A stretch of DNA of 64,000 nucleotides from Listeria ivanovii subsp. londoniensis (GCF_000763495.1 NZ_CP009576.1:1250001-1314000), one strand, 5' to 3'; counted from the stretch's first letter, positions 44,505 through 53,613 are shown. Made by a program: numbers and translations. Notes: a model not told the origin generated them from the letters alone.

Positions 44505-46151
44505 ATGACAGAATGGGTGATTGTTCGTTGGTTATTAGGCTTTGTTAAACCGTTAAAGCTGCGAATGATTATGGCAATTTTACTTGGTATTATTAGTAAT
44601 TTATCGGTGATTGCGATTTCTTTAATTGGAGCATATGGAATTTTGGCGGTTGTTTTAGGACAAGCTCTGAGTCCGCAAAAGTGGCTTATCGTAATGGTGG
44701 GCTGTGGAATAATTCGTGGGCTGGCGAGGTACGCGGAACAGTATTTAAATCACGATATTGCTTTTCGATTATTAGCGATTATTCGGGAACGAATTTTTGC
44801 GACGCTTAGAAAACTTGGGCCTGCACGCTTATCTGGTAAAAAAAGTGGTGACTTAATTACGGCAATTACAACCGATGTGGAAGCTTTGGAAGTGTTTTTT
44901 GCGCATACTATTTCACCAGTTTTCATTGCGCTTGGAACGACGATAGTGACAGTGGGCTATTTAGGGACTTATGATGTTGGTTTAGCGTTAATACTTTTCA
45001 TTGGTCAAGTTTTAGTTGGTATCGTTTTACCAGTAATTAGTTATAACCGAAACAAGCAGATTGGAGCGGATTATCAAAGGGAATTTGTTGGGTTAAATCA
45101 AGCAGTGATGGAAAATGTTGCTAGTTTACAAGATGTTTTTCAATTTAAATTAGGGAAAAAGCGCTTAGCTATGTTAAATGAGAGCGGGCAAAAGTTGAAT
45201 AGGCAGTATCAAAAGAAATTAAAACAGGGAACTCAGCTACAAATTTTGAGTGAATGGGTTTTGATTGGAACTGCTGCTTTGGTTTTAGGGTTAGGAAGTT
45301 TCTGGCAATTACCAGTGGAAACTGTTTTAATTGGGACAGTGTTAAGTTTAGGTTCTTTTGGGTCGGTGTTAGCGTTAAATGGCTTAGGAACGGCTTTGTT
45401 AACTACTTTTGCTAGTGGGAAACGGTTGAATGCTTTAACGGAAGAAAAAACAACGGTTGTTTTTGACGGTCAGCTAGAATTAACGGATTTTGAAAAAGCA
45501 GAACTTGATAAAGTAAGTTTTAGCTATGATGGCAACCAGTCAATTTTGAGTGAGGTGTCGCTTGATTTGCCAAATGGAAAATGGTTAGGAATTGGTGGAG
45601 AAAGTGGTAGTGGGAAAAGTACGTTGATGAAAATTCTGATGCGATATTTTGATCCAGAGGGGCAAGTTAGCTTAAATGGAAAAAATCTTCCAAATCTTAA
45701 AGAATCATCACTGCATCAACTTGAAGGCGTGATGGAGCAAAGTACATTTTTATTTGAAGATACACTTGGTAATAATATTCGGTTAGGGAAAAAGGATGCA
45801 ACTTTGGAAGAAGTAAAAGAAGCCGCGAGAAAAGCCGCTTTAGACGAGTGGATTGAAACTTTACCAGAGGGATATGATACGAAAGTTGGCGGTCAAGCAC
45901 GGAATTTATCTGATGGGGAACGCCAACGAATTGGCCTAGCACGACTATTTCTTCATGATGCGCCGCTTTTACTGCTCGATGAACCAACGAGTAATTTGGA
46001 TTATGTGAATGAGCAGGCGATTCTTACAACTTTACGCTCAGAGGTTAAGGATAAAACGGTTTTGGTAATTTCCCACCGTGAAACAACGCTGGATTTAGCG
46101 GAAGAGCGGATTTATTTGGAGAAAGGGAAGTTGAATAGGATTATAAAATAA
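44505..46151 (+). CDS. ABC exporter half, CydC-like
   Basis: A 548-aa half-transporter that begins 1 nt after the preceding stop (ATG 44505, GGGGGTG upstream). Six membrane helices, then Walker A GESGSGKST, signature LSDGERQR and Walker B LLLLDEPTSNLD. The LSDGE signature differs from the canonical LSGGQ in the partner gene, so the two ATP sites are probably unequal, as in many heterodimeric exporters. Confidence 0.88.
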   Translation: MTEWVIVRWLLGFVKPLKLRMIMAILLGIISNLSVIAISLIGAYGILAVVLGQALSPQKWLIVMVGCGIIRGLARYAEQYLNHDIAFRLLAIIRERIFATLRKLGPARLSGKKSGDLITAITTDVEALEVFFAHTISPVFIALGTTIVTVGYLGTYDVGLALILFIGQVLVGIVLPVISYNRNKQIGADYQREFVGLNQAVMENVASLQDVFQFKLGKKRLAMLNESGQKLNRQYQKKLKQGTQLQILSEWVLIGTAALVLGLGSFWQLPVETVLIGTVLSLGSFGSVLALNGLGTALLTTFASGKRLNALTEEKTTVVFDGQLELTDFEKAELDKVSFSYDGNQSILSEVSLDLPNGKWLGIGGESGSGKSTLMKILMRYFDPEGQVSLNGKNLPNLKESSLHQLEGVMEQSTFLFEDTLGNNIRLGKKDATLEEVKEAARKAALDEWIETLPEGYDTKVGGQARNLSDGERQRIGLARLFLHDAPLLLLDEPTSNLDYVNEQAILTTLRSEVKDKTVLVISHRETTLDLAEERIYLEKGKLNRIIK

Positions 46152-46160
46152 ATTTAATAG

Positions 46161-46198
46161 AAACAGCCTGTCTACAGAAATATTTACAGGCTGTTTTT
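46161..46198. terminator. Terminator after the ABC operon
   Basis: AAACAGCCTGT (46161-46171) pairs with ACAGGCTGTTT (46186-46196), then TT. It can also serve the convergent ABM gene. Confidence 0.85.
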
Positions 46199-46203
46199 GG
46201 CTC

Positions 46204-46503
46204 TCACAATTCTACTTTCTCGGAGCTTTCGAAAAATTCTATCGTATCAAGTTCAGCTTGGAAAAATTCTTTTGTGTAAGTTTGATCGTGGTGTGTATAA
46301 AAAGCAGTTTGATTTTCCCAGATTTCCCAAAGAGCAAACCGACCTGTTGTTTTTTCTAATGGAACGACTTTAAACATGATACATCCAGTTTCTGCTATGG
46401 TTTGCTCTCTTAATTTTGCCAAGTGTTCGACAGGTTGCTCGTAAGGCACTTTCCCAGTTGTTTGAATAACCGCAGTACAATATAAATAATGATCAGTTCT
46501 CAT
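46204..46503 (-). CDS. ABM domain protein, putative quinol monooxygenase
   Basis: A 99-aa single ABM domain: MRTDHYLYCTAVIQTTGK, HLAKLREQTIAETGCIMFKV and FALWEIWENQTAFYTHHDQTYTKEFF are typical of YgiN-type proteins. I chose ATG 46503 with AGGAGGAG upstream; the longer frame from 46611 would run into the MerR promoter. It is divergent from a MerR regulator 67 bp away and is its likely target. Confidence 0.8.
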   Translation of the reverse strand: MRTDHYLYCTAVIQTTGKVPYEQPVEHLAKLREQTIAETGCIMFKVVPLEKTTGRFALWEIWENQTAFYTHHDQTYTKEFFQAELDTIEFFESSEKVEL

Positions 46504-46535
46504 TTCTTCTCCTCCTTTTAATATGTTAAGCTTAA

Positions 46536-46556
46536 AGTATGGAGTACACTCGGTAG
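46536..46556. promoter_or_regulatory. Likely MerR operator/promoter region
   Basis: AAGTATGGAGTACACT carries an imperfect dyad in the 67-bp gap between the divergent ABM and merR starts. The exact site is tentative. Confidence 0.35.
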
Positions 46557-46570
46557 CAAGGAGGAATTCA

Positions 46571-46918
46571 ATGTTTATTAAAGAATTTTCGAATAAAACG
46601 GGACTATCCATTGATACACTTCGATATTATGAGGAAGAAAAATTATTAATACCAGCACGAAATGAAAAAAATTACCGAATATACAGTGAGGAAGATTTTT
46701 GTTGGGTGCAGTTATTGCTCAAAATGAAACAAACAGGTATGACACTAAGAAATATGAAAGAGTTTGCGAGATTGCAAAAGCTTGGAGATACTTCATTGCC
46801 AGATAGGATGAAGATGCTAGACAGACATTTGGAAGCTCTTTATGAACAGCAAGCAAATCTTACTGAGACTATTTCTTTTGTAGGGAATAAAATGGACACA
46901 TACAAAAAAAGGTTGTGA
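46571..46918 (+). CDS. MerR family regulator
   Basis: A 115-aa regulator. The N-terminal winged HTH reads FIKEFSNKTGLSIDTLRYYE then EEKLLIPARNEKNYRIYSEED, and a long coiled helix follows. No metal-binding cysteines are seen at the end, so it fits the stress- or ligand-responsive members. ATG 46571 has AAGGAGGA upstream. The next gene starts 7 bp on, so it is probably in the same transcript. Confidence 0.88.
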   Translation: MFIKEFSNKTGLSIDTLRYYEEEKLLIPARNEKNYRIYSEEDFCWVQLLLKMKQTGMTLRNMKEFARLQKLGDTSLPDRMKMLDRHLEALYEQQANLTETISFVGNKMDTYKKRL

Positions 46919-46925
46919 AATACAG

Positions 46926-47261
46926 ATGAAAATGAAAAAATTAAAGTTAAAAATCACGGTTGATAGGCCAATTGGTTACAAAGATAAATTTGGTAATACA
47001 TATCCAATAAATTACGGTTTTGTAAGCGGAATTATCGGCGGGGATGACGAAGAGCAGGATGTTTATATTATTTCTAGTAAAGTGGATGAGCCATTGACAA
47101 CTTTTACAGGGGAACTCATTGCAATTATCACTAGAAAAGATGATGTCGAGGAAAAATGGATAGCAACTTCCCTAGGGGAACAACTTTCCTTAGAAGAAAT
47201 GACAAAAAAAGTTTATTTTATCGAACAATATTTTGATTCGGAAATAGAACTGATTGATTAA
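46926..47261 (+). CDS. Inorganic pyrophosphatase-like protein
   Basis: A 111-aa protein. ITVDRPIGYKDKFGNTYPIN followed by YGFVSGIIGGDDEEQDVYII recalls the core of family I pyrophosphatases (YP.NYG.V.G...GD...D). It is shorter than true enzymes (about 170 aa) and lacks part of the metal-binding set, so activity is uncertain. It lies in a run merR - this gene - GH3. Confidence 0.6.
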   Translation: MKMKKLKLKITVDRPIGYKDKFGNTYPINYGFVSGIIGGDDEEQDVYIISSKVDEPLTTFTGELIAIITRKDDVEEKWIATSLGEQLSLEEMTKKVYFIEQYFDSEIELID

Positions 47262-47278
47262 GAAAAGGAGTTTTCAAG

Positions 47279-49498
47279 ATGAAAAAATATAAAGTAACTG
47301 ACAAAGATACCTATGTTTTAATTGAAAATGAAAATGGGGCAACTCTAGGCCTTGCAAAAGACAGCACAGTAGAAATTTTAGAAATAGATGGCTTTGCTTT
47401 TAAAGATTTAAATAAAAACGGCCGCCTAGATCCTTATGAAGATTGGCGTTTACCGATGGAGGAACGAATTACGGATTTAGTTTCACAATTGCCGCTGGAA
47501 GAGATTGCGGGATTAATGCTTTATAGTGGGCACCAAAGTGTGGCAACAACCGGGCGATTTGCGGAGATGTTTGCGGGGACTTATGCTGGCTTATCTTTAA
47601 AGGAAAATAAGCAGGCAAAAATTTCTGATATTACCGATCAGCAAAAGGCATTTTTAAAAGAGGATAGATTGCGTCATGTGTTATTAACAGCAGTGGAAAA
47701 CACCGAAGCTGCCGTGACTTGGAATAACCAAATGCAAGCTTTTGTGGAAAACTTGGATTTTGGGATTCCGATTAATATGAGTAGCGATCCACGCCATACG
47801 AGTGAAGCGAATACAGAATTTAATGCAGGTTCTGGTGGCGATATTTCCAAATGGCCGGAACCGCTCGGACTTGCTGCCACTTTCAATCCAGAGGTAGTAA
47901 AACAATTTGGTGAGATTGCTTCATTAGAATATCGCGCGTTAGGGATTACAACAGCATTATCGCCACAAGTCGATATTGCAACCGAGCCACGTTGGATGCG
48001 GTTTAACGGGACTTTTGGTGAAGATAGCAAGCTGAGTGCGGATATGGCAAAAGCTTATTGTGAAGGCTTCCAAAATAGTGACGCAGGCTTTGGAAGTGAT
48101 AGTGTTAATGCGATGGTGAAACATTGGCCCGGTGGCGGTAGTGGGGAAGCTGGTCGAGATGCGCATTATGCTTACGGAAAATATGCCGTGTACCCGGGGG
48201 ATAATTTTAATGAGCATTTAATACCATTTACGGAAGGCGCCTTTAAACTAGATAAAACGGGTTACGCAAGCGCTATTATGCCCTATTATACAATTTCCTA
48301 CAATCAAACTCCCAGTAATGTTGGCAATGGCTTTAACCGTTATTTAGTTCAAGATTTACTACGTGGTAAATATAAATATGATGGGGTTGTTTGTACTGAT
48401 TGGAATATTACGCACGACAATCACAGTATGAGTCAATTTATTTCTGGGAAAAGTTGGGGTGTGGAAGATAAATCAGTGGAAGAACGGCATTATCAATCGA
48501 TTTTAGCAGGCGTTGATCAGTTTGGTGGAAACAATGATTTAAAACCAGTACTTGCTGCCTATGAAATGGGTAAAGCGCAATTTGGTGAAGATGTGATGCG
48601 CAACCGCTTCGAACAAAGTGCGCACCGCTTATTACGCAACATTTTTCAAACAGGCTTATTCGAAAACCCTTACTTATCGCTAGCAAAATCCAAAGAAATA
48701 TGTGGAAATCCTACTTATATGGAAGCTGGATTTGAGGCACAGAAAAAATCAGTGGTACTTCTTAAAAATAAAAAACAAGTCTTACCACTGGCGAAAAAGT
48801 TAAAAGTATATATTCCGGAGCGAACTCGTCCAGAAACGTTTGATTGGTTTGGCAAAAAGATTGCTGCAACAAGTCAGTTTCCGGTAGATAAACAAATAGT
48901 AGCTAAATTTTATCAATTAGTAGAAGACCCAAAGGAAGCTGATTTTGCGCTTGTCTTTATCGAATCACCACAGTCTGTTGCCTATACCGAACAAGATGGC
49001 TACTTGCCAATTTCTTTACAATATCGGCCGTATACTGCTAAACTTGCTCGTGAAATCAGTATTGCTGGTGGAGATCCGCTTGAGGAGTCAACTAATCGTT
49101 CTTATAAAAACAAAACGAATAAAACGACAAACGAATCTGATTTAGATGCCATTTTAACAACGAAAAAAATAATGGGAAATAAACCAGTAATTGTTTGTTT
49201 AGATAGTGCCAATCCGACAGTTGTCGCTGAGTTCGAAACTGCAATTGATGGCTTGTTAGTTCATTTTTCCGCTACCACGCAAGCATTACTAACGATTCTT
49301 TGCGGCGAAACAGAACCAAGTGGCTTATTACCATTCCAAATGCCAGCAAGTATGGATGTCGTTGAAACACAAAAAGAAGATGTTGCGCATGATATGACGC
49401 CTTACACAGACGAACTTGGACATGCTTATGATTTTGCTTATGGGTTGGATTTTTCTGGCGTGATTGAGGATGAACGTGTTCGGAAATATAAAAAGTAG
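47279..49498 (+). CDS. Glycoside hydrolase family 3 enzyme
   Basis: A 739-aa cytosolic GH3 protein without signal peptide. Seen: FKDLNKNGRLDPYEDWRLP near residues 40-58, the TIM-barrel motif VKHWPGGGSGEAGRDAH, the nucleophile Asp in GVVCTDWNITHDN, and a C-terminal alpha/beta domain (VVLLKNKKQVLPL, ALVFIESP). Relatives act as beta-glucosidases or on other beta-linked sugars; substrate not deducible. AAAGGAG lies 9 nt upstream. Confidence 0.88.
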   Translation: MKKYKVTDKDTYVLIENENGATLGLAKDSTVEILEIDGFAFKDLNKNGRLDPYEDWRLPMEERITDLVSQLPLEEIAGLMLYSGHQSVATTGRFAEMFAGTYAGLSLKENKQAKISDITDQQKAFLKEDRLRHVLLTAVENTEAAVTWNNQMQAFVENLDFGIPINMSSDPRHTSEANTEFNAGSGGDISKWPEPLGLAATFNPEVVKQFGEIASLEYRALGITTALSPQVDIATEPRWMRFNGTFGEDSKLSADMAKAYCEGFQNSDAGFGSDSVNAMVKHWPGGGSGEAGRDAHYAYGKYAVYPGDNFNEHLIPFTEGAFKLDKTGYASAIMPYYTISYNQTPSNVGNGFNRYLVQDLLRGKYKYDGVVCTDWNITHDNHSMSQFISGKSWGVEDKSVEERHYQSILAGVDQFGGNNDLKPVLAAYEMGKAQFGEDVMRNRFEQSAHRLLRNIFQTGLFENPYLSLAKSKEICGNPTYMEAGFEAQKKSVVLLKNKKQVLPLAKKLKVYIPERTRPETFDWFGKKIAATSQFPVDKQIVAKFYQLVEDPKEADFALVFIESPQSVAYTEQDGYLPISLQYRPYTAKLAREISIAGGDPLEESTNRSYKNKTNKTTNESDLDAILTTKKIMGNKPVIVCLDSANPTVVAEFETAIDGLLVHFSATTQALLTILCGETEPSGLLPFQMPASMDVVETQKEDVAHDMTPYTDELGHAYDFAYGLDFSGVIEDERVRKYKK

Positions 49499-49555
49499 CA
49501 AAATGACACAAAAAGAGGGGGCTAACAAAATGCTAGACTTCTCTTTTGATATAGT

Positions 49556-49909
49556 TTAGGGAGCGACTATTTTCGTCCCTTGATGAAAAGTAAGTTTCCA
49601 AGCGCCGTTTTCAAGTACCCATAAATTACTTCTCATTGTATAAGTATTTTCCACGGTATCTTTTAGTTTATAGTAGCTAAGCACTTTTGTTGGATCCATT
49701 ATTTTTATCGCGTAGTCGATTATTTCTAGCGGATTGGTACTTAAAGAGGTTAGTGATTTATAATACGCATAGTCTGTTATTTGACCGCTTTTTGTTATCT
49801 CTATATAAGACTCGCTTAAAATAGCGATAATTTTTTCCATAGATTGCCGGTTATCCGTGGATAAATGAATTTCGTCTAACTTTTGAAAATTTTCCTTTGT
49901 TAATTCCAT
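49556..49909 (-). CDS. DUF4440/SnoaL-like protein
   Basis: A 117-aa protein with the cone-like NTF2 fold pattern: ESYIEITKSGQITDYAYYKS in the middle and RSNLWVLENGAWKLTFHQGT at the end. Members of DUF4440 are small ligand-binding or scaffold proteins with no fixed function. AAAGGATGGG lies upstream on the minus strand. Confidence 0.7.
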   Translation of the reverse strand: MELTKENFQKLDEIHLSTDNRQSMEKIIAILSESYIEITKSGQITDYAYYKSLTSLSTNPLEIIDYAIKIMDPTKVLSYYKLKDTVENTYTMRSNLWVLENGAWKLTFHQGTKIVAP

Positions 49910-49933
49910 TTATACCCATCCTTTCAATAAAAA

Positions 49934-50075
49934 GGGGGCTAGGACATAACTAAAACTCAGAAATAAAAATTGAAAAATAGAAAAGCAGAAATCATTGTAT
50001 AGAGCCATTTCTGAAAATGGAATAGACATGATTTCTGCTTGTTTTTCATTTTAAAGATCTATATGTCCCAGCCTC
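49934..50075. repeat. Listeria-type intergenic palindromic element
   Basis: Outer arms GGGGCTAGGACATA and TATGTCCCAGCCTC enclose a second perfect 13-bp pair, AAGCAGAAATCAT (49983-49995) and ATGATTTCTGCTT (50028-50040), and an inner CCATTT/AATGG hairpin. T runs flank the stem. Elements with GGGACATA ends recur in Firmicute genomes; here it may terminate clpP. Confidence 0.65.
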
Positions 50076-50080
50076 TTTGT

Positions 50081-50653
50081 TTATTTTAAGCCATCGCGAT
50101 TTTCAATAATTTCACTTACGATACCATAATCTTTTGCTTCGTTTACAGATAACCAGAAGTTGCGGTCAGTATCTTTGGAAATTTTTTCGTAAGTTTGACC
50201 AGTTGCTTCAGCGATTAGACGATTAATTCGTTCACGCATCCGGATAATTTCTTTTGCTTCGATTTCGATTTCGGTGCTTTGGCCTTGGACGCCGCCAGCT
50301 GGTTGGTGAATCATGTAGCGGGTATTTGGTAAGCTAAAGCGGTTTTCTTTTTCGGCAGCTAAGTAGATAGTAATTCCGGCGCTTGCAACCCAGCCAGTTC
50401 CAACGACTTTGACTGTTGGCTTAATGAATTTAATCATATCATGAATTGTATCACCAGCTTCGACGTGTCCGCCTTGGCTATTGATGAAAATGGTAATTGG
50501 CTCATCACTGATAGATTCTAGTAACAAGAGTTGCTTTGAAACGTCTTCTGCTAGCTCCTGGTTAATTTCGCCATAAATTAAAACCGTACGTGTATCAATT
50601 AGTTTTTGGGTAAGGATGTTGGTGATGTTTTCATTATTTTTATTGTCTGCCAT
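50081..50653 (-). CDS. clpP: ClpP1 protease subunit
   Basis: A 190-aa Clp serine peptidase that forms rings with ClpP2 and works with Clp ATPases. Seen: nucleophile Ser in GWVASAGITIY (canonical ClpP has MAASMG), His in YMIHQPAGG, and the third triad position in DTDRNFWLS, where canonical ClpP has DRDFWMS. The Asn instead of Asp is a known trait of Listeria ClpP1 and explains its low activity alone. GGAGGA lies upstream on the minus strand. Confidence 0.93.
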   Translation of the reverse strand: MADNKNNENITNILTQKLIDTRTVLIYGEINQELAEDVSKQLLLLESISDEPITIFINSQGGHVEAGDTIHDMIKFIKPTVKVVGTGWVASAGITIYLAAEKENRFSLPNTRYMIHQPAGGVQGQSTEIEIEAKEIIRMRERINRLIAEATGQTYEKISKDTDRNFWLSVNEAKDYGIVSEIIENRDGLK

Positions 50654-50790
50654 GAAAAATTCCTCCTTAAAAGCCTTGTATTAGTTGTATCACAAGTATC
50701 TTAGCACAATGGTCGAAAATGGTCAAACATTTTGAATAGAGTTAACCTCATAAAAAGAAAACGCGTTTTTCCGCGCTTTCTTAAGAGCAA

Positions 50791-51198
50791 TTATTCAAAA
50801 ACCAGCTGCCATGTAACGCCGTATTTATCGGTAACCCACGCGACTTTTCGTAGCAATTCAACTGCTTCTGGCCCCATCATCACTGTTCCTTCTTTGGAAA
50901 GTTTATCAAATAAATCATCAAATTCACTTTCCGTACTAGCGAAGTAAATGGTAGAAGTGGACCAACTGAAATCTGGTGAGGCGTTATTTGTCATGTCCAT
51001 TACCATGAAGGCAGCATTTTTAATTTCAAAAGTGCCGTTTAATACTTTGCCAATGTCACCGCCTTGTTCTGGTTTGGTAAAATAGGTGAGGGAGATTTTT
51101 TTTGCATCTGGAAAAGTTGCTAGATAAAAATTCATTGCTTCTTCGGCGTTTCCATTAAAAGTAAGGAAAGTCGAAACAGGCTTTGCATAATTAAACAT
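50791..51198 (-). CDS. VOC family (PhnB/3-demethylubiquinone methyltransferase-like) protein
   Basis: A 135-aa glyoxalase-fold protein: VSTFLTFNGNAEEAMNFYLA, IGKVLNGTFEI, FSWSTSTIYFASTESEFD and AWVTDKYGVTWQLVFE are typical of the PhnB-like group. Metal ligands are not complete, and these proteins are usually of unknown function. GGAGG lies upstream. A CG-rich hairpin and T run (50757-50782) end its transcript. Confidence 0.85.
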   Translation of the reverse strand: MFNYAKPVSTFLTFNGNAEEAMNFYLATFPDAKKISLTYFTKPEQGGDIGKVLNGTFEIKNAAFMVMDMTNNASPDFSWSTSTIYFASTESEFDDLFDKLSKEGTVMMGPEAVELLRKVAWVTDKYGVTWQLVFE

Positions 51199-51289
51199 TT
51201 GTTCTACCTCCTTTTGATTTATTTCTAATATACCCGTAATTTAATGGAATTATGTGTTAAAATGAAGAAAAATGTGCGGGGGATAGACG

Positions 51290-51760
51290 ATGAAGTATCC
51301 GATTATGTTAGATTTAACTGGGAAAAAAGTGGTGATCATTGGTGGTGGAAAGGTAGCACTTCGTAAGGCCCAGGGATTAGTGGAGGCGGCTGCGGATGTG
51401 CTAGTCGTTGGTTTAACTGTTTTACCAGAGATAAAGGAGCTAGGTATTCAAGTTTTAGAAGAACCTTACCGAAAAGAGCATCTTTACGGAGCTTTTCTAG
51501 TATTTATTTGTACAGATAATCGCGAAGTAAATCAAGCAGTTGCCGAGGATGCTTCAGCTGATCAATTAGTTAATGATACGACTAATCAAGCGAATGCTGC
51601 TTTTTTTAATATGGCAACAGTGACAAAAGATGAGTTAGTCATTGGGATTTCGACAGGTGGCGGAAATCCAAGCTATGCCAAAAAAGTAAAACTCGAAATA
51701 GCTAATCTAGTAGAAAAACTAGAAACGGAAGAAATTGCTTATCGTGTCAGAAAGAATTAA
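51290..51760 (+). CDS. Precorrin-2 dehydrogenase/siroheme synthase N-domain
   Basis: A 156-aa NAD-binding protein: MLDLTGKKVVIIGGGKVALR gives the Rossmann GGGKVA motif, and later FICTDNREVNQAVAED and NMATVTKDELVIGISTGGGN fit the SirC/CysG N-terminal domain that oxidises precorrin-2 to sirohydrochlorin. It lacks the SAM methyltransferase part. Near the cob-pdu cluster it would contribute to the tetrapyrrole route. CGGGGG lies upstream. Confidence 0.85.
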   Translation: MKYPIMLDLTGKKVVIIGGGKVALRKAQGLVEAAADVLVVGLTVLPEIKELGIQVLEEPYRKEHLYGAFLVFICTDNREVNQAVAEDASADQLVNDTTNQANAAFFNMATVTKDELVIGISTGGGNPSYAKKVKLEIANLVEKLETEEIAYRVRKN

Positions 51761-51805
51761 ACGAGAGCTAAAAACCAATCGAAAAAATGGTTTTTAGCTC
51801 TCGTT
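51760..51805. terminator. Bidirectional terminator
   Basis: AACGAGAGCTAAAAACCA (51760-51777) pairs perfectly with 51788-51805, between convergent genes. Confidence 0.9.
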
Positions 51806-51810
51806 TGGTT

Positions 51811-52425
51811 TTAAGCAATGTTTCTAGTTTGAATGTCTTCTTGAAATGCAGCTTTTCCTTTAGCCGTCAATCTAGGATAAATCAAGCTCCATAAACAATC
51901 AAAGGGGCTTTCTTTCGCACTAGTAAATGCTTCTTGATTAGGTGTCCAATATATTTTGATCATGTTTAATACATCAATTAAAGCATTGATTTGTCCGGGG
52001 ACTTCTTCTGCTAACATATCGCCATTTTGTTGTAAGTTTTGAAAGGCTGCTTGTAATTTTTGTTTTCTTTTTTGAATGGCAGCGACTTGCACTTCGTATA
52101 CTTTTGGACTAATAGATGCTAGTTCGCCGTAATGCGCGAAAAAGTAATCTTCTTGTTTTTGATGCGATACACCGAGTAAGAAGAAGTCATTTAGCTCAGA
52201 AATAGTCGTTGGAGTTTCTGGAGCTTGAAAATTTTCATATTGGTCAATAATGACTGCTTCAATTAAATCTTCCTTTTTTTTGAAGTGATAGGTTAAGTTG
52301 CCCACACTGATGTTTAATTTGTCCGCAATATTTCGAACGGAGACATTAGCATAACCTTGTTCATGGAAAAGCTTAAAGGCAGTCTCGATAATTTCTTGTT
52401 TCGTATCTTTTTTCATATCAATCAT
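51811..52425 (-). CDS. TetR/AcrR family regulator
   Basis: A 204-aa repressor: N-terminal HTH (IIETAFKLFHEQGYANVSVR then NIADKLNISVGNLTYHFKKK) and a helical ligand domain. It is divergent from an SDR gene with two repeated operators between them, so it most likely controls itself and the SDR. ATG 52425 or 52416 (MIDMKKD) are both possible starts; ATGATTGATATG follows an AAGAGGG. Confidence 0.9.
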   Translation of the reverse strand: MIDMKKDTKQEIIETAFKLFHEQGYANVSVRNIADKLNISVGNLTYHFKKKEDLIEAVIIDQYENFQAPETPTTISELNDFFLLGVSHQKQEDYFFAHYGELASISPKVYEVQVAAIQKRKQKLQAAFQNLQQNGDMLAEEVPGQINALIDVLNMIKIYWTPNQEAFTSAKESPFDCLWSLIYPRLTAKGKAAFQEDIQTRNIA

Positions 52426-52459
52426 CCCTCTTATCTAAATCAGCTATTTATTGACATTG

Positions 52460-52509
52460 TAGTACGGTTGTGCTAATCTGTCAACATAACAACTAGTACG
52501 AGTGTGCTA
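52460..52509. promoter_or_regulatory. Two TetR operator copies
   Basis: TAGTACGGTTGTGCTA (52460-52475) and TAGTACGAGTGTGCTA (52494-52509) share 14 of 16 bases, each an imperfect dyad TAGYAC-N4-GTRCTA, 34 bp apart in the tetR-SDR gap. Confidence 0.75.
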
Positions 52510-52555
52510 AAAAGAGTCGTGAATCCAAAATAATAAGCTAAAGGAGTAAGCGAAT

Positions 52556-53464
52556 ATGACAAAGAATAAGAAAACAATCATGATTACTGGTGGGAATTCA
52601 GGATTAGGTTTTGCGGCCGCTAAAATAATTGCAAGTAGATACAAAGATTATCAGATTCTACTTGCTTGTCGGAATCTCGAAAAAGCAAATATGGCAGTAA
52701 ATGAACTACAGAAAAGTACGGATAATCAGAATATCATTGCGATGGAATTGGATGTATCTTCGCTTCTTTCTGTCAGAAAATTTGTTGCTAACTTTCAGGC
52801 GGCGGATTTAGGTTTATTAGATGGTGTTTTGTGTAATGCCGGGATAAATGGAAATAATACTGGGCTTACAACAGACGGCTTTGATGTCGTATTTGAGACA
52901 AACCATTTAGGACACTTTTTATTAACGAATTTGTTAGTTCCTTTTATGCGAGAAGACGGACGAATTGTGGTTGTGAGTAGTGATATGCACAATCCACCTG
53001 GTGATAAATTAACCTGGCCGGGAGTTCCTGCTTTGGCATATCCGATAGAACCTTTAAAAACTCATTTTAGTCGTTATTCTTATTCGAAGCTATGTAATTT
53101 GTATTTCACGTATTCATTAGTAGAAAAATTAGCATATACGAAATCGAAAATTACCGTGAATGCCTTTAATCCGGGATTGTTGACAACGACTAATTTTGCG
53201 CCGGATAAATCACGTTTTACGGAAGAGTTTATGAAACAAATCGAGGATCGTATCGGCACCTTAGAAGTATCAAGTGAAGCTTTAGCAAATTTGATGACAG
53301 ATTCCAAATATGATCATGTTACTGGGAAATATTTTGATCGAGGTGTAGAAAGCTTGTCTTCTCCATTATCTTATGATGAAAATAACCGAACTGAATTATG
53401 GAAGAAAAGCATTGCGTATACGGAGTTAAAAGTTACGGAGACACTTCCTGAATTAATAAAATAA
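52556..53464 (+). CDS. SDR oxidoreductase, protochlorophyllide reductase-like
   Basis: A 302-aa SDR: ITGGNSGLGFAAAK (cofactor), ACRNLEKA, GVLCNAGINGNN, VVSSDMHNPPG (Ser) and YSYSKLCNLYF (Tyr-x-x-x-Lys). The length and NPG(L/W)L motif match the WWOX/protochlorophyllide-reductase-like SDR group; in a Listeria the substrate is more likely a xenobiotic or lipid carbonyl. Divergent from its probable repressor. A terminator CCTCTG/CAGAGG with seven Ts follows at 53474-53500. Confidence 0.87.
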   Translation: MTKNKKTIMITGGNSGLGFAAAKIIASRYKDYQILLACRNLEKANMAVNELQKSTDNQNIIAMELDVSSLLSVRKFVANFQAADLGLLDGVLCNAGINGNNTGLTTDGFDVVFETNHLGHFLLTNLLVPFMREDGRIVVVSSDMHNPPGDKLTWPGVPALAYPIEPLKTHFSRYSYSKLCNLYFTYSLVEKLAYTKSKITVNAFNPGLLTTTNFAPDKSRFTEEFMKQIEDRIGTLEVSSEALANLMTDSKYDHVTGKYFDRGVESLSSPLSYDENNRTELWKKSIAYTELKVTETLPELIK

Positions 53465-53473
53465 TGTTTGTAG

Positions 53474-53500
53474 CCTCTGTTTTTTAGCAGAGGTTTTTTT
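53474..53500 (+). terminator. Terminator after SDR
   Basis: CCTCTG (53474-53479) pairs with CAGAGG (53488-53493), then TTTTTTT. Confidence 0.8.
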
Positions 53501-53554
53501 ATTCTATTATATTGCTGTCTTTTCCCTTGCAAAATTTTACTATAGATTTTGGAA

Positions 53555-53582
53555 TGTAAACGCTCTATCATGGAAGTATACT
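53555..53582 (+). promoter_or_regulatory. pduS promoter with cre-like site
   Basis: TGTAAACGCTCTAT (53555-53568) resembles the CcpA site TGWAANCGNTNWCA except at its end, and overlaps a possible -35; TATACT lies at 53577-53582. Confidence 0.5.
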
Positions 53583-53613
53583 GAAAAACTTTTTAAGAGG
53601 GTGTTGAAGCCAA

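Noticed and set aside
48945-49145. Frames inside the GH3 gene on both strands
   Set aside because: The GH3 frame is continuous with all family motifs, so the others are shadows.
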